Origin: Syngnathus acus
Taxonomy: Eukaryota > Chordata > Actinopteri > Syngnathiformes > Syngnathidae
DNA length: 64,000 nucleotides
Reading direction: 5' to 3'
Assembly (NCBI RefSeq): GCF_901709675.1
Contig: NC_051105.1
Location: 1,860,001-1,924,000 of the forward strand
In this document: positions 24,259-53,707 of the stretch, one piece after another
How the letters are laid out: each line of letters begins with the position of its first letter
Position numbering within the stretch: position 1 is the first letter of the stretch
Translations under genes and position numbers: made by a program
Notes under the pieces: model-generated
The model's database searches: none
Told to the model about the DNA's origin: nothing
The model's input: the letters and a program-made list of their open reading frames with translations, nothing else

Positions 24259-25957
24259 ATGTCGAGGAAAAAAATTGTGTAATTGTTCTTCGTCACATTT
24301 TGGCATAGATAAATTAACAAAGAAAATATGACGTTGTTATAATCAAGTCAACATTATTTTGTTTGTCAAGGCAAACTATTCGACGCAAATCGTGTTGCCT
24401 ATTTGGTATGATTCCGTTGTTCAACGTTTTGTTTGACCGTTGGAAACCACTTGAAAAGAAACTGCAATAATTGACATTGTTCAGATTATAGGTATTAAAA
24501 ACAAAAGTTAATCAGAGACTGCTCACAAAATAACGAATCAGGAGATCGCATAATTAAAAAATCCAAAGAGAAAGAAATGAAATTATACGGCAGCACCTAG
24601 GCTGAGTGTGACATCTAGTGGTCAGATGTATATTGCAGTCATGGTCGACAAGGCCTTGGCAAAATGTGTGAGCGATTGAGCGAGCAGCTTTGTAAGCCGT
24701 CCATTGTTGTCGGACGTGTTTGTGCGTGTGGAGCAGGTGAAGGTGAGGCAGGTGAAGCTTATGTGGACGCAGATGTCACACAAGGAAAGCTCAGAAGCCT
24801 TTGTGCTCGCCTTTCCGTAATTTACAAACACAACATGCACACAATGGGTACTTTCACAAAGTCAGAAGATTGGCTCAAAGTTGCGCCTCTAATCGATTAG
24901 CAAATTAATCAGCAATTATTCGGATCATTGAAAAATGGTCCAAATCCTCCGAATTTTAGCGTGGACCAGAAATGAAGACTGTATGACTGTTTTTGCTGGT
25001 ACTGAATTCACCAAGCCGGTGACCATCTTTGCTTTGTATCGATGCACACAACAAACTTTTTCCTGTGTCTATTTGCATGCGATAAGCAAGCACTCCCGTC
25101 TACAATATTGCTCTTCTATCTTGACATAGAAAAAATTCCTGTCACATTGAATGTTATGATTACAAAAGGTACACTAATGTTATTGTGCGAGTTGTGCTCA
25201 AGGACGCGTTTGTGTGTGTTCACACAGCGAGCGAGCTCTTGTTTCCCCGATCACTATGAACACAACTATTTGAATAGTCAGTGAATGCACCTGCACACAC
25301 ACACTCCGGAGTGTTTGCATACACGCACACACACACGTGACATTGTGTCACCGCACCGAATGCCCTTCTTCAGGTGGAAGGTTGCCACGGCAACAAATCC
25401 AGGTCAAGATGATGCAAGAAGGACATCTGCCCCTATGACATCCGAGCGTGGACGTCCCGCAAAGCAGCTGGAGGACAATTTGTCACCTTTTCTGTGCCTC
25501 GATTATTCCCGAGGAGACGTAGAACGCAATATGGATTATTATGGGATGCGCATTATTGAATTGCGTTGACAGGCACATACAGTACACACACACACACAAG
25601 ATGTAAATGTCAGGGCAGTGTGCAAACGCAGACACACTCAATGACCCACCCGGTGGCATTATTAATCGTCTCTTTGCTGCTGGAACAAACAATGTGTTGC
25701 TTTTGTCGTTTGGAGGTTATCAAGTTAGGAATTGGTCATTTAAGTCACATCAATTAGTAGAAATGGCTGATTTTCATACTACAATGCAATGGCAGAAAAA
25801 TTGCATTTGACATTTTTATACAAAAACTCATACGTGCAATTTAGCAGCTGCTGCCAACAACAACAAAAAACTACTAGTTGGCCAACTCAGAGAGGGAACA
25901 AGCCTCGGGCATTTGCATGACTCTTGATTATCAGTAACTGTCAGAGGAAACAACTTG

Positions 25958-25979
25958 CACACACACACACACACACACA
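25958..25979. repeat. CA dinucleotide microsatellite
   Basis: About eleven uninterrupted CA units. Confidence 0.9.
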
Positions 25980-26970
25980 TAGCCTCTGGGAGCTACTCAA
26001 CCAACCATTTCGAGATAGTCAAGCGCAGCGGCGGCAGTTTGGCAGGCTCCGCAAATGTAATCATGTCGCTGGTGTCCAGAAACAGACAGTGGAGTCTTAA
26101 TGCTGCTGAGACAAAAGGCCGACTCAATGTAGAGCAGAGTTCACGAGGTGACTTGTCCATCCACGAGACATGTGGTCCTTAATTCACTCTCTTTATGATG
26201 TGAATGATTGAACTCTGCGTGAATGTCCCAAAAATGAGGGCAGAAGGTTTGGGACTAGCCAAGCAGGCAATTGCAGTCGACGTGACCAACAAAGTCCAAA
26301 AATCAAAACACATGATGACAACAAAGAAGAGCATGAACGGAGGGACCGGCTGAAGGAACTAAATACGAGCGCACTGATGAGACGAACAAGGCTCACCTGG
26401 ACTAGACGCCGGGCAGGTACGATCTGATTGGTCGACGCAGGCAACATGGCTGACGAGGACAGCTAAAAACCAAAACGAGACATGGACATGGAACACAAGA
26501 ACACATGAACACACATGAAGCCAAACCAAATGTAAACTAGACAACAAAAATAAAGATCAGCAAAATTGGCTTGTAAGAAAAATGCCTACTAAAAAAATAC
26601 ACATAAAGAAATAAATAATGTAATTTTAAAATGTTTAATATGTATACATTTAAATAATAAATATTTTTATAAAAGATTTTTAAAAAAGTATTTCTGCATT
26701 CAACAGTCACTAAGCGTAAAGCAGCTGATGGAAAGCTCGTATAGTGGCGCTAAAAGTCTACACACCCCTCCCTGTACAAACGGCAGCTTGAAAAAGGGAC
26801 ACCACGTGCACACGTGCCGACATGGAAGGTGATGCGCTCTTATAATAAGGCCGCGGTGATGTCCAATATGAGGATTGTTTTGGGTTTGCTGCTGGGAGTG
26901 GCCAGACATGCACATGGAGACAAAATTGCTGCAAGCTACTCTGGCTGTTGGGAGGGAGGGATGCACCAGC

Positions 26971-27015
26971 ACCTGCACCGGCACCGGCACCGGCGGCGGC
27001 GGCGGCGGTGGCGGC
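26971..27015. repeat. CACCGG / CGG repeat
   Basis: Several CACCGG-type units run into a pure CGG tract, a GC-rich compound repeat in otherwise mixed DNA. Confidence 0.85.
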
Positions 27016-27834
27016 AGGACCAGTTAGGACTGTCGGTTGCTAGTCGGCAAGGTAACCGCGCCAGGTAACCAGGACGCTGATGAGTGTCACTCTCTATTCC
27101 TCTCTGTTTAAACAAATATTGACTTACAGAGGCAAATAAGCTCTCAGGCAAAGAACCAAGACGGGCTTCCTGATGACAAGCCAGTTTGAAATGATCTTCA
27201 CAAAGCATTCGGGAGTTGGAGGTTGAAGGAAAGGGTCGTTCGTCCGTGCTGCTGCTGTTTGTAATTTACTGAACTGTGTATGAGATTCAGTCAGTTCAAA
27301 AAGCTGCCACTTGCCTCTTCTTCTCTGGAAACTTCTTCTCTGGCCTCCCTCTATTTTGAGGTTGAAATGAGAGCAATACGAGTCATGGCTCCATTCTGCA
27401 TCAGTCCAAATGACAGATGGCCTAAGCAGGTGTGTGTGCGCGTGCATAATGTTTAGTTAACCATTGACATAACCATTAAGTCCATCTCCCGAGTTGTGCG
27501 GCGCTCGCCCGTAGCCTCGGGTGATGACGTACGAAGTGGACGGCGATGGAAAAAACAGCCACCCTGAATGCACCACCTGGAAAATGATTATCCAAAAGGC
27601 ATGAAGAGTGGACGAGATTATACAGATTAGCATCCCTGCTTTTGGAAATGTCAACTTTTTCATATTGGCTTTCCAGATACAAGAGAGTTTCCTATTCATG
27701 TCATGTTCATTTACCATGTGGACTGAATTAGATTTTTCATGTTCTAACATTTTCTAGATGGGAGGGGGAGCTTTTGATACTGTGACAACAGTCATCTAAA
27801 TTGTGGTGTAATATTTATTTTCTTTTTTTTTCTA

Positions 27835-28045
27835 AACATCTATTCATCTTTATCCTCCTGAGGGTCACAGGTGCGCTGCAGCCGATCCTAGCTAACTTTT
27901 TTTGCGAGTGGCGGTGCATCCTGGACTGGTTGCGGTCACATTCACATCCAATATCATCATCGGGAACATCCAAATGAGATTCAAACCTAACCTCCCGCCT
28001 GTGAGGCAGACGTGCTAACCACTAGGTCACCACCGTGCTGCTTTT
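27835..28045 (+). repeat. Dispersed teleost repeat copy
   Basis: Starts with CATCTATTCATCTTTATCC-like sequence, contains GGCGGTGCATCCTGGACTGG, and ends with CCTGTGAGGCAGACGTGCTA followed by an ACCACTAGGTCACCACCGTG-type tail. I recognise these phrases as parts of a widespread interspersed repeat of fish genomes. A shorter piece is at 12243-12312. No coding capacity. Confidence 0.7.
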
Positions 28046-28108
28046 ATGAGCTTCCTTCCTACAAAATAAAGAACCAGACACCTTTGGTAAAATAAAACAT
28101 AGTTCTAG

Positions 28109-28114
28109 TTTATT
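28109..28114 (-). terminator. mir375: Candidate pri-mir375 polyadenylation signal
   Basis: AATAAA on the minus strand about 260 bp downstream of the mir375 hairpin, within the same short transcription unit. Confidence 0.5.
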
Positions 28115-28284
28115 TAAAAGTATACATTGGGTTGTGTACAAATTGGGTGGCATACACACTCAATAAAACAGGTTTCATTCAACTTGGTGCAAAAATTAAA
28201 ATTACCATCAACTTGTCCCCGAGGTTACAGTAGCAACTTGTTGGGCAGCTTGTGGATTCAAAGTGTTTATTCTAATGGAGGGTG

Positions 28285-28310
28285 TGGGGGGGGGGGGGCA
28301 CACACACATC
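28285..28310. repeat. Poly-G / CA tract within the mir375 transcription unit
   Basis: Thirteen or so G residues followed by CA repeats, downstream of the hairpin on the mir375 strand. Confidence 0.8.
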
Positions 28311-28361
28311 AGTGAGGCTAAGCAACCGTCAAGCAAACTTTGCGTCTCCAGAAGCCGACCC

Positions 28362-28432
28362 GTACCTGCGTAACGCGAGCCGAACGAACAAAACGTCACC
28401 TTCAGGTATTGTACGTGGGGCTCAACGTGAAG
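28362..28432 (-). ncRNA. mir375: microRNA 375 hairpin
   Basis: The minus strand at 28371-28392 matches the 22-nt mature miR-375 of fish as I know it: it begins TTTGTTCGTTCGGCTCGCG and ends TTA. The opposite arm lies at about 28407-28429 and includes TTGAGCCCCACGTACAA, which can pair with the GGCTC and TTTGT parts of the mature arm to form a hairpin. miR-375 acts in Argonaute complexes and is abundant in pancreatic islets and pituitary. In mammals it lies next to CRYBA2, and the same order is seen here, with cryba2 5 kb away on the same strand. Confidence 0.93.
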
Positions 28433-28727
28433 CAAATACGGACGCGCGTGGAAAAGACTGCAGATGTGCTTGGGCTCCAAATTGCGCATTCATTGCGCAC
28501 GGTGCTCCCTAACAGCTGGCGTCTCTTTTGCGCGCCGCGCAGGACCTTTTGGAGGACACGTTGAGTCAAGTTAGAAGCAGAACAAACAAAAGTGAAGAAT
28601 TGGGCGTCAGAAATGAAACTTACCTTGAAAAAGCAGAAGCGGAAGAACGTGATGGAGCGCCTGCCCGCCCTTGTTTGGCTTCATTCATCTTTTGTGCGCA
28701 CTGAACTCTAGTCAGGATCAGGTATAA

Positions 28728-28735
28728 GCTTTTAT
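28728..28735 (-). promoter_or_regulatory. mir375: TATA box of pri-mir375
   Basis: TATAAAAG on the minus strand, about 335 bp upstream of the mature miRNA. An E-box (CACCTG) lies upstream at 28823-28828. Mammalian mir375 is known to have a TATA-type promoter with E-boxes responsive to NeuroD1; extension to this site is inference. Confidence 0.6.
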
Positions 28736-28741
28736 ACCTCT

Positions 28742-28777
28742 ACTCTCTCTCTCCCTCTCTCTCTCTCTCCTCCCCTC
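28742..28777. repeat. CT-rich microsatellite
   Basis: CT dinucleotides with occasional CC, directly upstream of the mir375 TATA box. Confidence 0.85.
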
Positions 28778-28887
28778 AGGATGGATGGATGAAAAGCAGA
28801 GAAGCTCCTCGGGGCGCGCAGACACCTGTCGCACGGTGCGTTATTCTGATCCAATATTGACACAAAGGGAGGGGGAGGGGTGGAGTG

Positions 28888-28910
28888 AACACACACACAC
28901 ACACACACAC
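28888..28910. repeat. AC dinucleotide microsatellite
   Basis: About eleven AC units between mir375 and umps. Confidence 0.9.
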
Positions 28911-29019
28911 ATGAACACACTAATAGAGTCATCCCTCTCTTCTGTGCCAGGCAACGTGTGTGACCTTTGAGCCGACCCGAGCGCCGAAACAAAACGGTCA
29001 ATCAGCATTAATGGAGACA

Positions 29020-29025
29020 TTTATT
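29020..29025 (-). terminator. umps: Candidate umps polyadenylation signal
   Basis: AATAAA on the minus strand about 620 bp past the umps stop. An ATTAAA variant nearer the stop (about 29216) is an alternative. Confidence 0.35.
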
Positions 29026-29640
29026 TACATTTCTATTTTGTTTCTATTCTCGTATCCACCAAAATGACAAGTAACTTTTGCACTTCTTGTTTGCTTTTCG
29101 AATTATCATAGGGTCATTTTCAATGGATTCGCTTTTTCATGTGGCAAATAAGAGTCATTCAGAAGGCAAACTTTTCATTGATACATTCCACACGTCAGCA
29201 TGTACAGCGTCACTATTTTAATCAACTTATTCATGGTTGTGAAAAACAAATGAGACTCAAACAACATTTTATACGAATAGAATTTATATTTGGACCGGCA
29301 ATGAATGTAGCTGGTTTAAAAAACAAAACATAACTGACACTCCAAATACACAACTCACATGAATTATGATTAAACAAAGACATTATTTGTGCAGATCGAT
29401 AGTGTTCGTTCCGAAGACTGTCAACTAGTCCGTACATCCAGTAAGCAAGACCAGCAGAATGGATGAAACTACTGAAAAAGCAAAGGAATAAACAAAAAGT
29501 GCAGCACGGTCCAAAAAAGTTCCGGCAGTGTCAGAGCACGCAAAACAAAGAGATCAGATATAAAATGTTGAATGTAGGAAGCGGGTATCTCTATTTTAAA
29601 CTTTGGCTTGACAAAAAAAAATCTCCTTTGCGTTGAGCTC

Positions 29641-32132
29641 CTATTGGTGATCGGTCCCCGTCCTGCGCGTGTACGCCTCCCAGCCCGACTTCCTGTAAGC
29701 CTCGGCGGCGTGCAGCCTATCAGGGGCCTCCAGGATCCCGCGTCCAACGATGATGACATCAGAGCTCTTGTTGTATATCACCTCCTCTGGCGTGGTGTAC
29801 TGTTGGCCCAAGAAGTCTCCTATGTGCAGCAGGAAGAAGAAAAACGAGTCAGCTGGCAACGGGATGACAAATCTAATCGTTTTAGAACCACAGCGCCACC
29901 TTCTGTTGATGTGTAATTACTACACCGGCTCCAGTGAAGCAAGTTTCGTGGCTCATGCATGGAATTACACACCTCCAGCCTGCATCCGCACGCCAGGGCT
30001 CATGTGGATGAACTCGGGCCGCTTTGTGAGCTTGGAACCGCAGATGAAGCCGATGACAAAGTCGGAATGCTCCTCGGCCATTTTCACCTGTCAAGACGCA
30101 CATCTGAGTGACACTCGCACGATCGCGGTTGCCACTTCAAAACAAGACAACATTTCAAGTGTTGTCGACATGTTTTTTTAGAGCGAGCGACATTTACCGT
30201 GGCTTCGGTGTAGTCGCCAGTGGCCAGGGAGCCCCGCGAGCTCATCTGCGCGATGAGAAGACATCCTCGGCCCAGAGGCCGTCCCACAGAGGCCAGGCCG
30301 CTCACCACGCCCGATCCCGGCACCGTGTGAGCGTTCACTATGTGGGACCACGACGAGATCCGATACAAGCCACCTGACAAATGCCAAATAATTCCATAGA
30401 GGATTTCTTGTTCGGGATTTGAAAAATAAATCTCAGCAGCTTTGCGCTTCTCACCTTCATATTGATGCTTGACCGTATTCCCGATATCGGCGAATTTGCG
30501 ATCTTCGAAGACGAGGAAGTTGCGCTTGTCGGCAACGGCCTGCAGCTTCTGGGTGAAAGTCTCGGTGTAGTCCTGTTCCAAAACACCACAAACGTCTTGT
30601 TAGCTTCCTCTGTACAAATTGTTCCTGGGAGCTTTGGTGACCACCTTCAAGATATCCACGTGGGTCTTCAGTAAGCAGATCTTGGGACCCAGAGTGTCCG
30701 CAATCTGGAGCAGCTCCTCACCACTCGTGACATCCGCAGACACGCAAAGGTTGGATCGCTTCTCCGCCATGATGGTCAGAAGCTTCGACGCCAGAGGGTG
30801 AACGTCTGCGGCCGGCACAAAAACAATGTTTTGAACGCTCGTGCCGGATCTGGGCAGGATGCGCTGCCCCCGGTGGCCTACTTGGAAGTTTGGCTCTGGC
30901 TTCATAGCTCAGCTCCAAGTTCTGCTCCACACGCTGCTTCTTTGAGGCCAGGTAATCATTTCCATTCTCCTCCTTGCATCTGACAAAGACAGTAAAATGA
31001 GACGGATTGGGAGAAATTCCCAGACGGACGGACATTTTGATTTGGTCGTACTTGAAGGTGTTATTGTCCAAGATGAACTTGCGTACGCTCTGGGCCGTGC
31101 GCGCGTCGATGCGTTCGGCGGCTTTGAGCACGTCGAGCAGCTTCAACATGGAGATGATGGGGTGGAGCCGGATGCCCTTGGACGCTAGCATGTCCACCGC
31201 GCCTTGCTCGCGGTCCATCAGCACGATGGCATCTGTCACCTGTAGCGTGGTTCAGCTCAAGTTTTTTTTCCGACCGCACCTTCAGTTTTTGTCCTACCGC
31301 ACCTTCAGCCCTTCTTTGTGCAGCACTTCAGCCGTTTCCAAGATGCTACTGCCACTGGTCACCGTGTCTTCAATGATGAGGCAGGTATCGCCCTCTTTAA
31401 ATGAGCCCTCCACCATCCGCTTGGTTCCTAACGGAGACGCAACATTTGGATTTGATTTTCGTCCGCAAGCATGAAAATCGGGCCGCCTACCATAGTCCTT
31501 GGCCTCCTTGCGCCTGATGAGCATGGGCAGCTCATGCGTGGAGCAGATAATGGTGGCCATTGGCAAGGCCGTGTAGGGGACCCCGCATATCGAATCAAAC
31601 TGGAGTTTCTCATCTTGAGCTCTCTGGTACATGAGCTTTGACACCTGCAAACGTCAACAGATAAATGCAAGCAGGAGATCATTTTTGCATTAGTTGGAAC
31701 AAGTTGGAAGTGAGCAAAACTGCATAGGGTCTCATCTTAAATGTTTTACTTTCAAAGCGATCGAGTTTCGGATCGATCCGCCCGATTTTGTTAAAGCAAC
31801 ACCACATGCCAAAGGTAAACAAGGACATGGTGACTAAAGTGGAGGTAAAAAAAAAACGACAACGTGGACAAAATAACTGCAAAACTATTATGATAACAAC
31901 TGTTCTGGATAATCCGAGATATGCTCAAGAAAATTGAAAGTAGTCCAATTTGACGCACGCGTGGAGTGGCACACGTGTTTACCTGGTTTAAGAGAGCCGG
32001 GTGGGACACGAGCACTCTCAGGTCGATATAAATAGGCGTAATCAAGCCACTCTTCAGCTTATACTCGCCAAACTTGACCGCGTTCACATCTTGCAGCTTC
32101 AGGATAAACGCGTCCATGCAAGCATTGGCCAT
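29641..32132 (-). CDS. umps: Uridine 5'-monophosphate synthase (OPRT plus OMP decarboxylase)
   Basis: Cytosolic bifunctional enzyme for the last two steps of de novo UMP synthesis: orotate to OMP, then OMP to UMP. Ten exons on the minus strand: 31983-32132, 31491-31644, 31303-31427, 31052-31239, 30882-30979, 30645-30805, 30455-30572, 30198-30373, 29973-30087 and 29641-29819 (1,464 bp, 487 aa; human 480). The N-terminal orotate phosphoribosyltransferase half has [40 protein letters not shown] and the PRPP loop [12 protein letters not shown]. The C-terminal decarboxylase half has [21 protein letters not shown], the catalytic [12 protein letters not shown], and the phosphate-binding region ending in VGRGI. 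Both halves look intact. The start codon gives [16 protein letters not shown], aligning with the family. The donor of exon 3 is duplicated in the intron (see findings). Confidence 0.96.
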
Positions 32133-32480
32133 GTTTGCGTGCCTGAAAAGTTGAGATGGTCTAGCTAACTTGAGACAGCAATACAACTTCCGCAAAACTA
32201 GTGCCGGGAAGCCGACTACTTCCGCTTTCGCCCTTTCAACGTAAGAGTATTCAGCGCGAGTACAGTTTAACAACGTGACCTATTTTTAAAAGTTGGGATG
32301 AATAAGTGGAGGAAAATAATGTCGTTTTTTCCTTCGGGACTCAGACGGTTTGTGCTGCATTAGTCAATGATACGCGTTACGGCCGTAACCATGTCAGTCG
32401 TGGTACCAAGACTGACCAGTGAGAGGCAGCCTGGTATCACTGAACTCAATTTCTCTCCCATAGGACAAGAAGAAACCACA
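32133..32480. other. umps promoter region and umps-fn1 spacer
   Basis: About 365 bp separate the umps start codon from the fn1 poly(A) signal; both genes are on the minus strand. No TATA box is obvious upstream of umps, as expected for a housekeeping gene. A segment at 32399-32435 resembles 14028-14060. Confidence 0.5.
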
Positions 32481-32497
32481 CAAATTGGATTTGTCAG

Positions 32498-32503
32498 TTT
32501 ATT
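32498..32503 (-). terminator. fn1: Candidate fn1 polyadenylation signal
   Basis: AATAAA on the minus strand 785 bp past the fn1 stop codon, the last such signal before the umps promoter region. Confidence 0.5.
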
Positions 32504-33024
32504 AAAAAGGTCCACAGTAGTTCAGTTCGGCACCAACCATTTTTAAAAAAGTGTACAACCCTGAAATAGCATTGAACAAAATGCCTGAGTAAAAAAGGGA
32601 TAAATAAAAGAAACAAAATAGACAAGAAAAGCAAACCATTCAGAAAATAAAATACACCTCACCTCGAAATAAAGGTGACATTTTCAGAGGAACGGTTAAA
32701 CATTTACCTTTTTGTCAGCCAACTTCGGCTTTTTCATGAAGGGAGGAAAATGAAGTGTGCTGCAGACGAGCAAGACGTTGCTGGGTGGCTTTTAATAGCA
32801 TCTCACAAGTAGCGGTGCTCATCTTTTGCTTTGTTGTTGGCATTCTTGAATAGTTATCACAGTTAGATAGCCTCATTGCAAAATAAACGTTTTGCAATAC
32901 ACTCAGAGACAAAGTGAACATAATGATATTGTGACATAGCCGGTGCGACTTCTTGGAACATTCTTGTGACATTAAGACATGAACGCAAATATAGTAGAAA
33001 AAGACCTGGTGCCACAGTACTGTG

Positions 33025-33043
33025 TTGTGTGTGTGTGTGTGTA
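33025..33043. repeat. GT dinucleotide repeat in the fn1 3' UTR
   Basis: Short GT repeat within the presumed 3' UTR of fn1. Confidence 0.7.
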
Positions 33044-33287
33044 CAGCATGTTTGAATGCATTCTAACTTTGTCTGTGTGTTGGCAGGATTCCAATACAAA
33101 AATGTCTGCTTGGACGGAAGAACCGGCAGCAAAATGTTGTCTGGAAGGCAAAGATGCAGTTTACTGGGAAGTCATCTTAAGGCACTAATGTGGTGAAGGC
33201 ACACATGTGGTAGAAAGGTCTTGCTTTCGTGACAAGAGGAGATGTCCTTCTTGAAGCGGTCTCACATTTCGTTCATTTTCTGATTCT

Positions 33288-52284
<18,997 letters not shown>

Positions 52285-53589
52285 GCTTTACAAATGTTGT
52301 CCTGAAAAGTCACCAGAGACGGAGAAGAAAGTGGACTCCCAGTACAGCAGAATTCAGCGAGCACGGTCTGCCCCTCGGCGGTGCGCGGCCCCAGTGTGCA
52401 GGTTAGCGGAGAGTGGGAGTGATTTATCTCACTGGGCATGGCTGAGTCGCAACCGGACGCAGGAGGGAGGAGGTTCGAACGAGACCGACAACCCACGCAC
52501 ACGCAATGAGGGGGAACATTTCCATAGTGACTTACGCAAAATGCGTATCACGGAGACTCGTTTTTGCTTTCAGGCTGAGGGAAAACGTTAGTTAAACGGA
52601 GCGATAATTAACCTTCGAGTTCAACAAATTAATACCCAAAAAGCTTCGTATAAATGAAAATGTTCTCCCACCATCAATTCTCAAGTTGTAGATTCAGCAC
52701 AAACGCATTTGTCAGGAAAACTTAACGGCGAAGACTTTGCTGATGAATAGCAACCTTGCTAGCTAGGGCGTTTAATTGATTGATTTCTGGTCACATGACA
52801 ACTTAAGCGGGAAAATTGTTGCGAGGTAGAAATTATAAAGCTACTCAAAGTCAATTTAAAAAAAACAGTAGCATATGTATGGGTGCATGTGCATGTTGTT
52901 TAATCAAATTTGACCAAAGTAAAGCACCTCTAAATGGATGGATGGATTTTGACTTATATAACTTTAGACAGTACAATGTTACATGATAGGCTATAAAAAA
53001 AATCCCTCACTGAAGGACACTGATACTGTGCAGATTGTTAGCTTTTGGGTTTTACAATTAGGTTATGTCATCTGCAGGAATTGGGTCACATGGTGTCACT
53101 GTCTGGAAGGACTCCAGTAGTAACCCGATGTTTGATTATCTGGAAAGCAATTATTCTTCCTGATCCAAGTTCTGGGGAAGTCCGAGACTGTACAGGCTGG
53201 CTTTAGCTGGACAGTTTGGCCTTCGCGGTCTGAATTAAGTGAATTTCATGCAAGGTTCCAAGTCGTCATTAATACTGTTGCATTTGGGCCAATTTTATTT
53301 GTTGACTTTTTGTTCTTATAACTGAATTCCTCAGCAGCTTTTTTAAAACTCATTGCATTTGGACTGTATGAATATTAATAGTACATTAATTATGTTATGA
53401 AGAATGTGAGTGCATGTCACACCACTGAAGTGTCACATTTGTACAAAAAAAATTTGGAGTAATTTCTAAAATGGTAATTTTTTTTCTTCATTTGTACTGC
53501 TACTCACATTTAATACAATGCGAAAATTGTCAAGAATATTTTCTTTGTGATTAAAGAAAAATTGTCAGAAGCCGTTGATGGAATTGTTC

Positions 53590-53707
53590 CGGGTCGTGAC
53601 CCGTAATGAGGCGGGAATTGGTTGGCGTGACGTCACTCACCGCAACCTGACAATGGAGTCCACGAATGGCGTACTTAATTGTTTCGGCTTTCTACCTGTT
53701 TATCCAG
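53590..53707 (+). promoter_or_regulatory. CRE / CCAAT / E2F-type promoter cluster with a short exon-like ATG segment
   Basis: Within 50 bp are a palindrome CGGGTC-GT-GACCCG (53590-53603), GGCGGGAA (E2F-like, about 53610-53617), ATTGG (reverse CCAAT, 53617-53621) and a perfect CRE, TGACGTCA (53628-53635). On the plus strand an ATG at 53653 opens 55 bp ending in a fair donor (CCAG then GTCAGT at 53707), encoding MESTNGVLNCFGFLPVYP. On the minus strand the order CRE then CCAAT, about 10-15 bp apart, recalls the mammalian FN1 promoter. Either direction, or both, is possible. Confidence 0.45.

Larger units (their letters stand above)
23660..28090. other. Intergenic DNA between cryba2 and mir375
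   Basis: No recognisable coding exon. It contains microsatellites (24194-24258, 25958-25979, 26971-27015), CTCF-core-like motifs at 24020-24032 and 24611-24623, an isolated MITE terminus at 26753-26768, and a dispersed repeat at 27835-28045. Confidence 0.55.
28109..28710 (-). ncRNA. mir375: Primary transcript of mir375 (inferred, spliced)
   Basis: A compact unit of about 0.6 kb around the miRNA hairpin on the minus strand. A TATA box at 28728-28735 predicts a start near 28705. A first exon ends at 28624 with a consensus donor (CAAG then GTAAGT). A possible acceptor (CCAAAAG) opens exon 2 at 28545, which carries the hairpin and ends near the AATAAA at 28109-28114. The only ATG-initiated frame across the splice is 32 codons and unlike any protein I know, so I call the unit non-coding. 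Start, splice and end are read from sequence only. Confidence 0.55.

Noticed and set aside
28208-28489. 93-codon minus-strand ORF across the mir375 hairpin
   Set aside because: It overlaps the miRNA stem itself, includes a proline run from the poly-G tract, and has no protein likeness; the hairpin explains the conservation.
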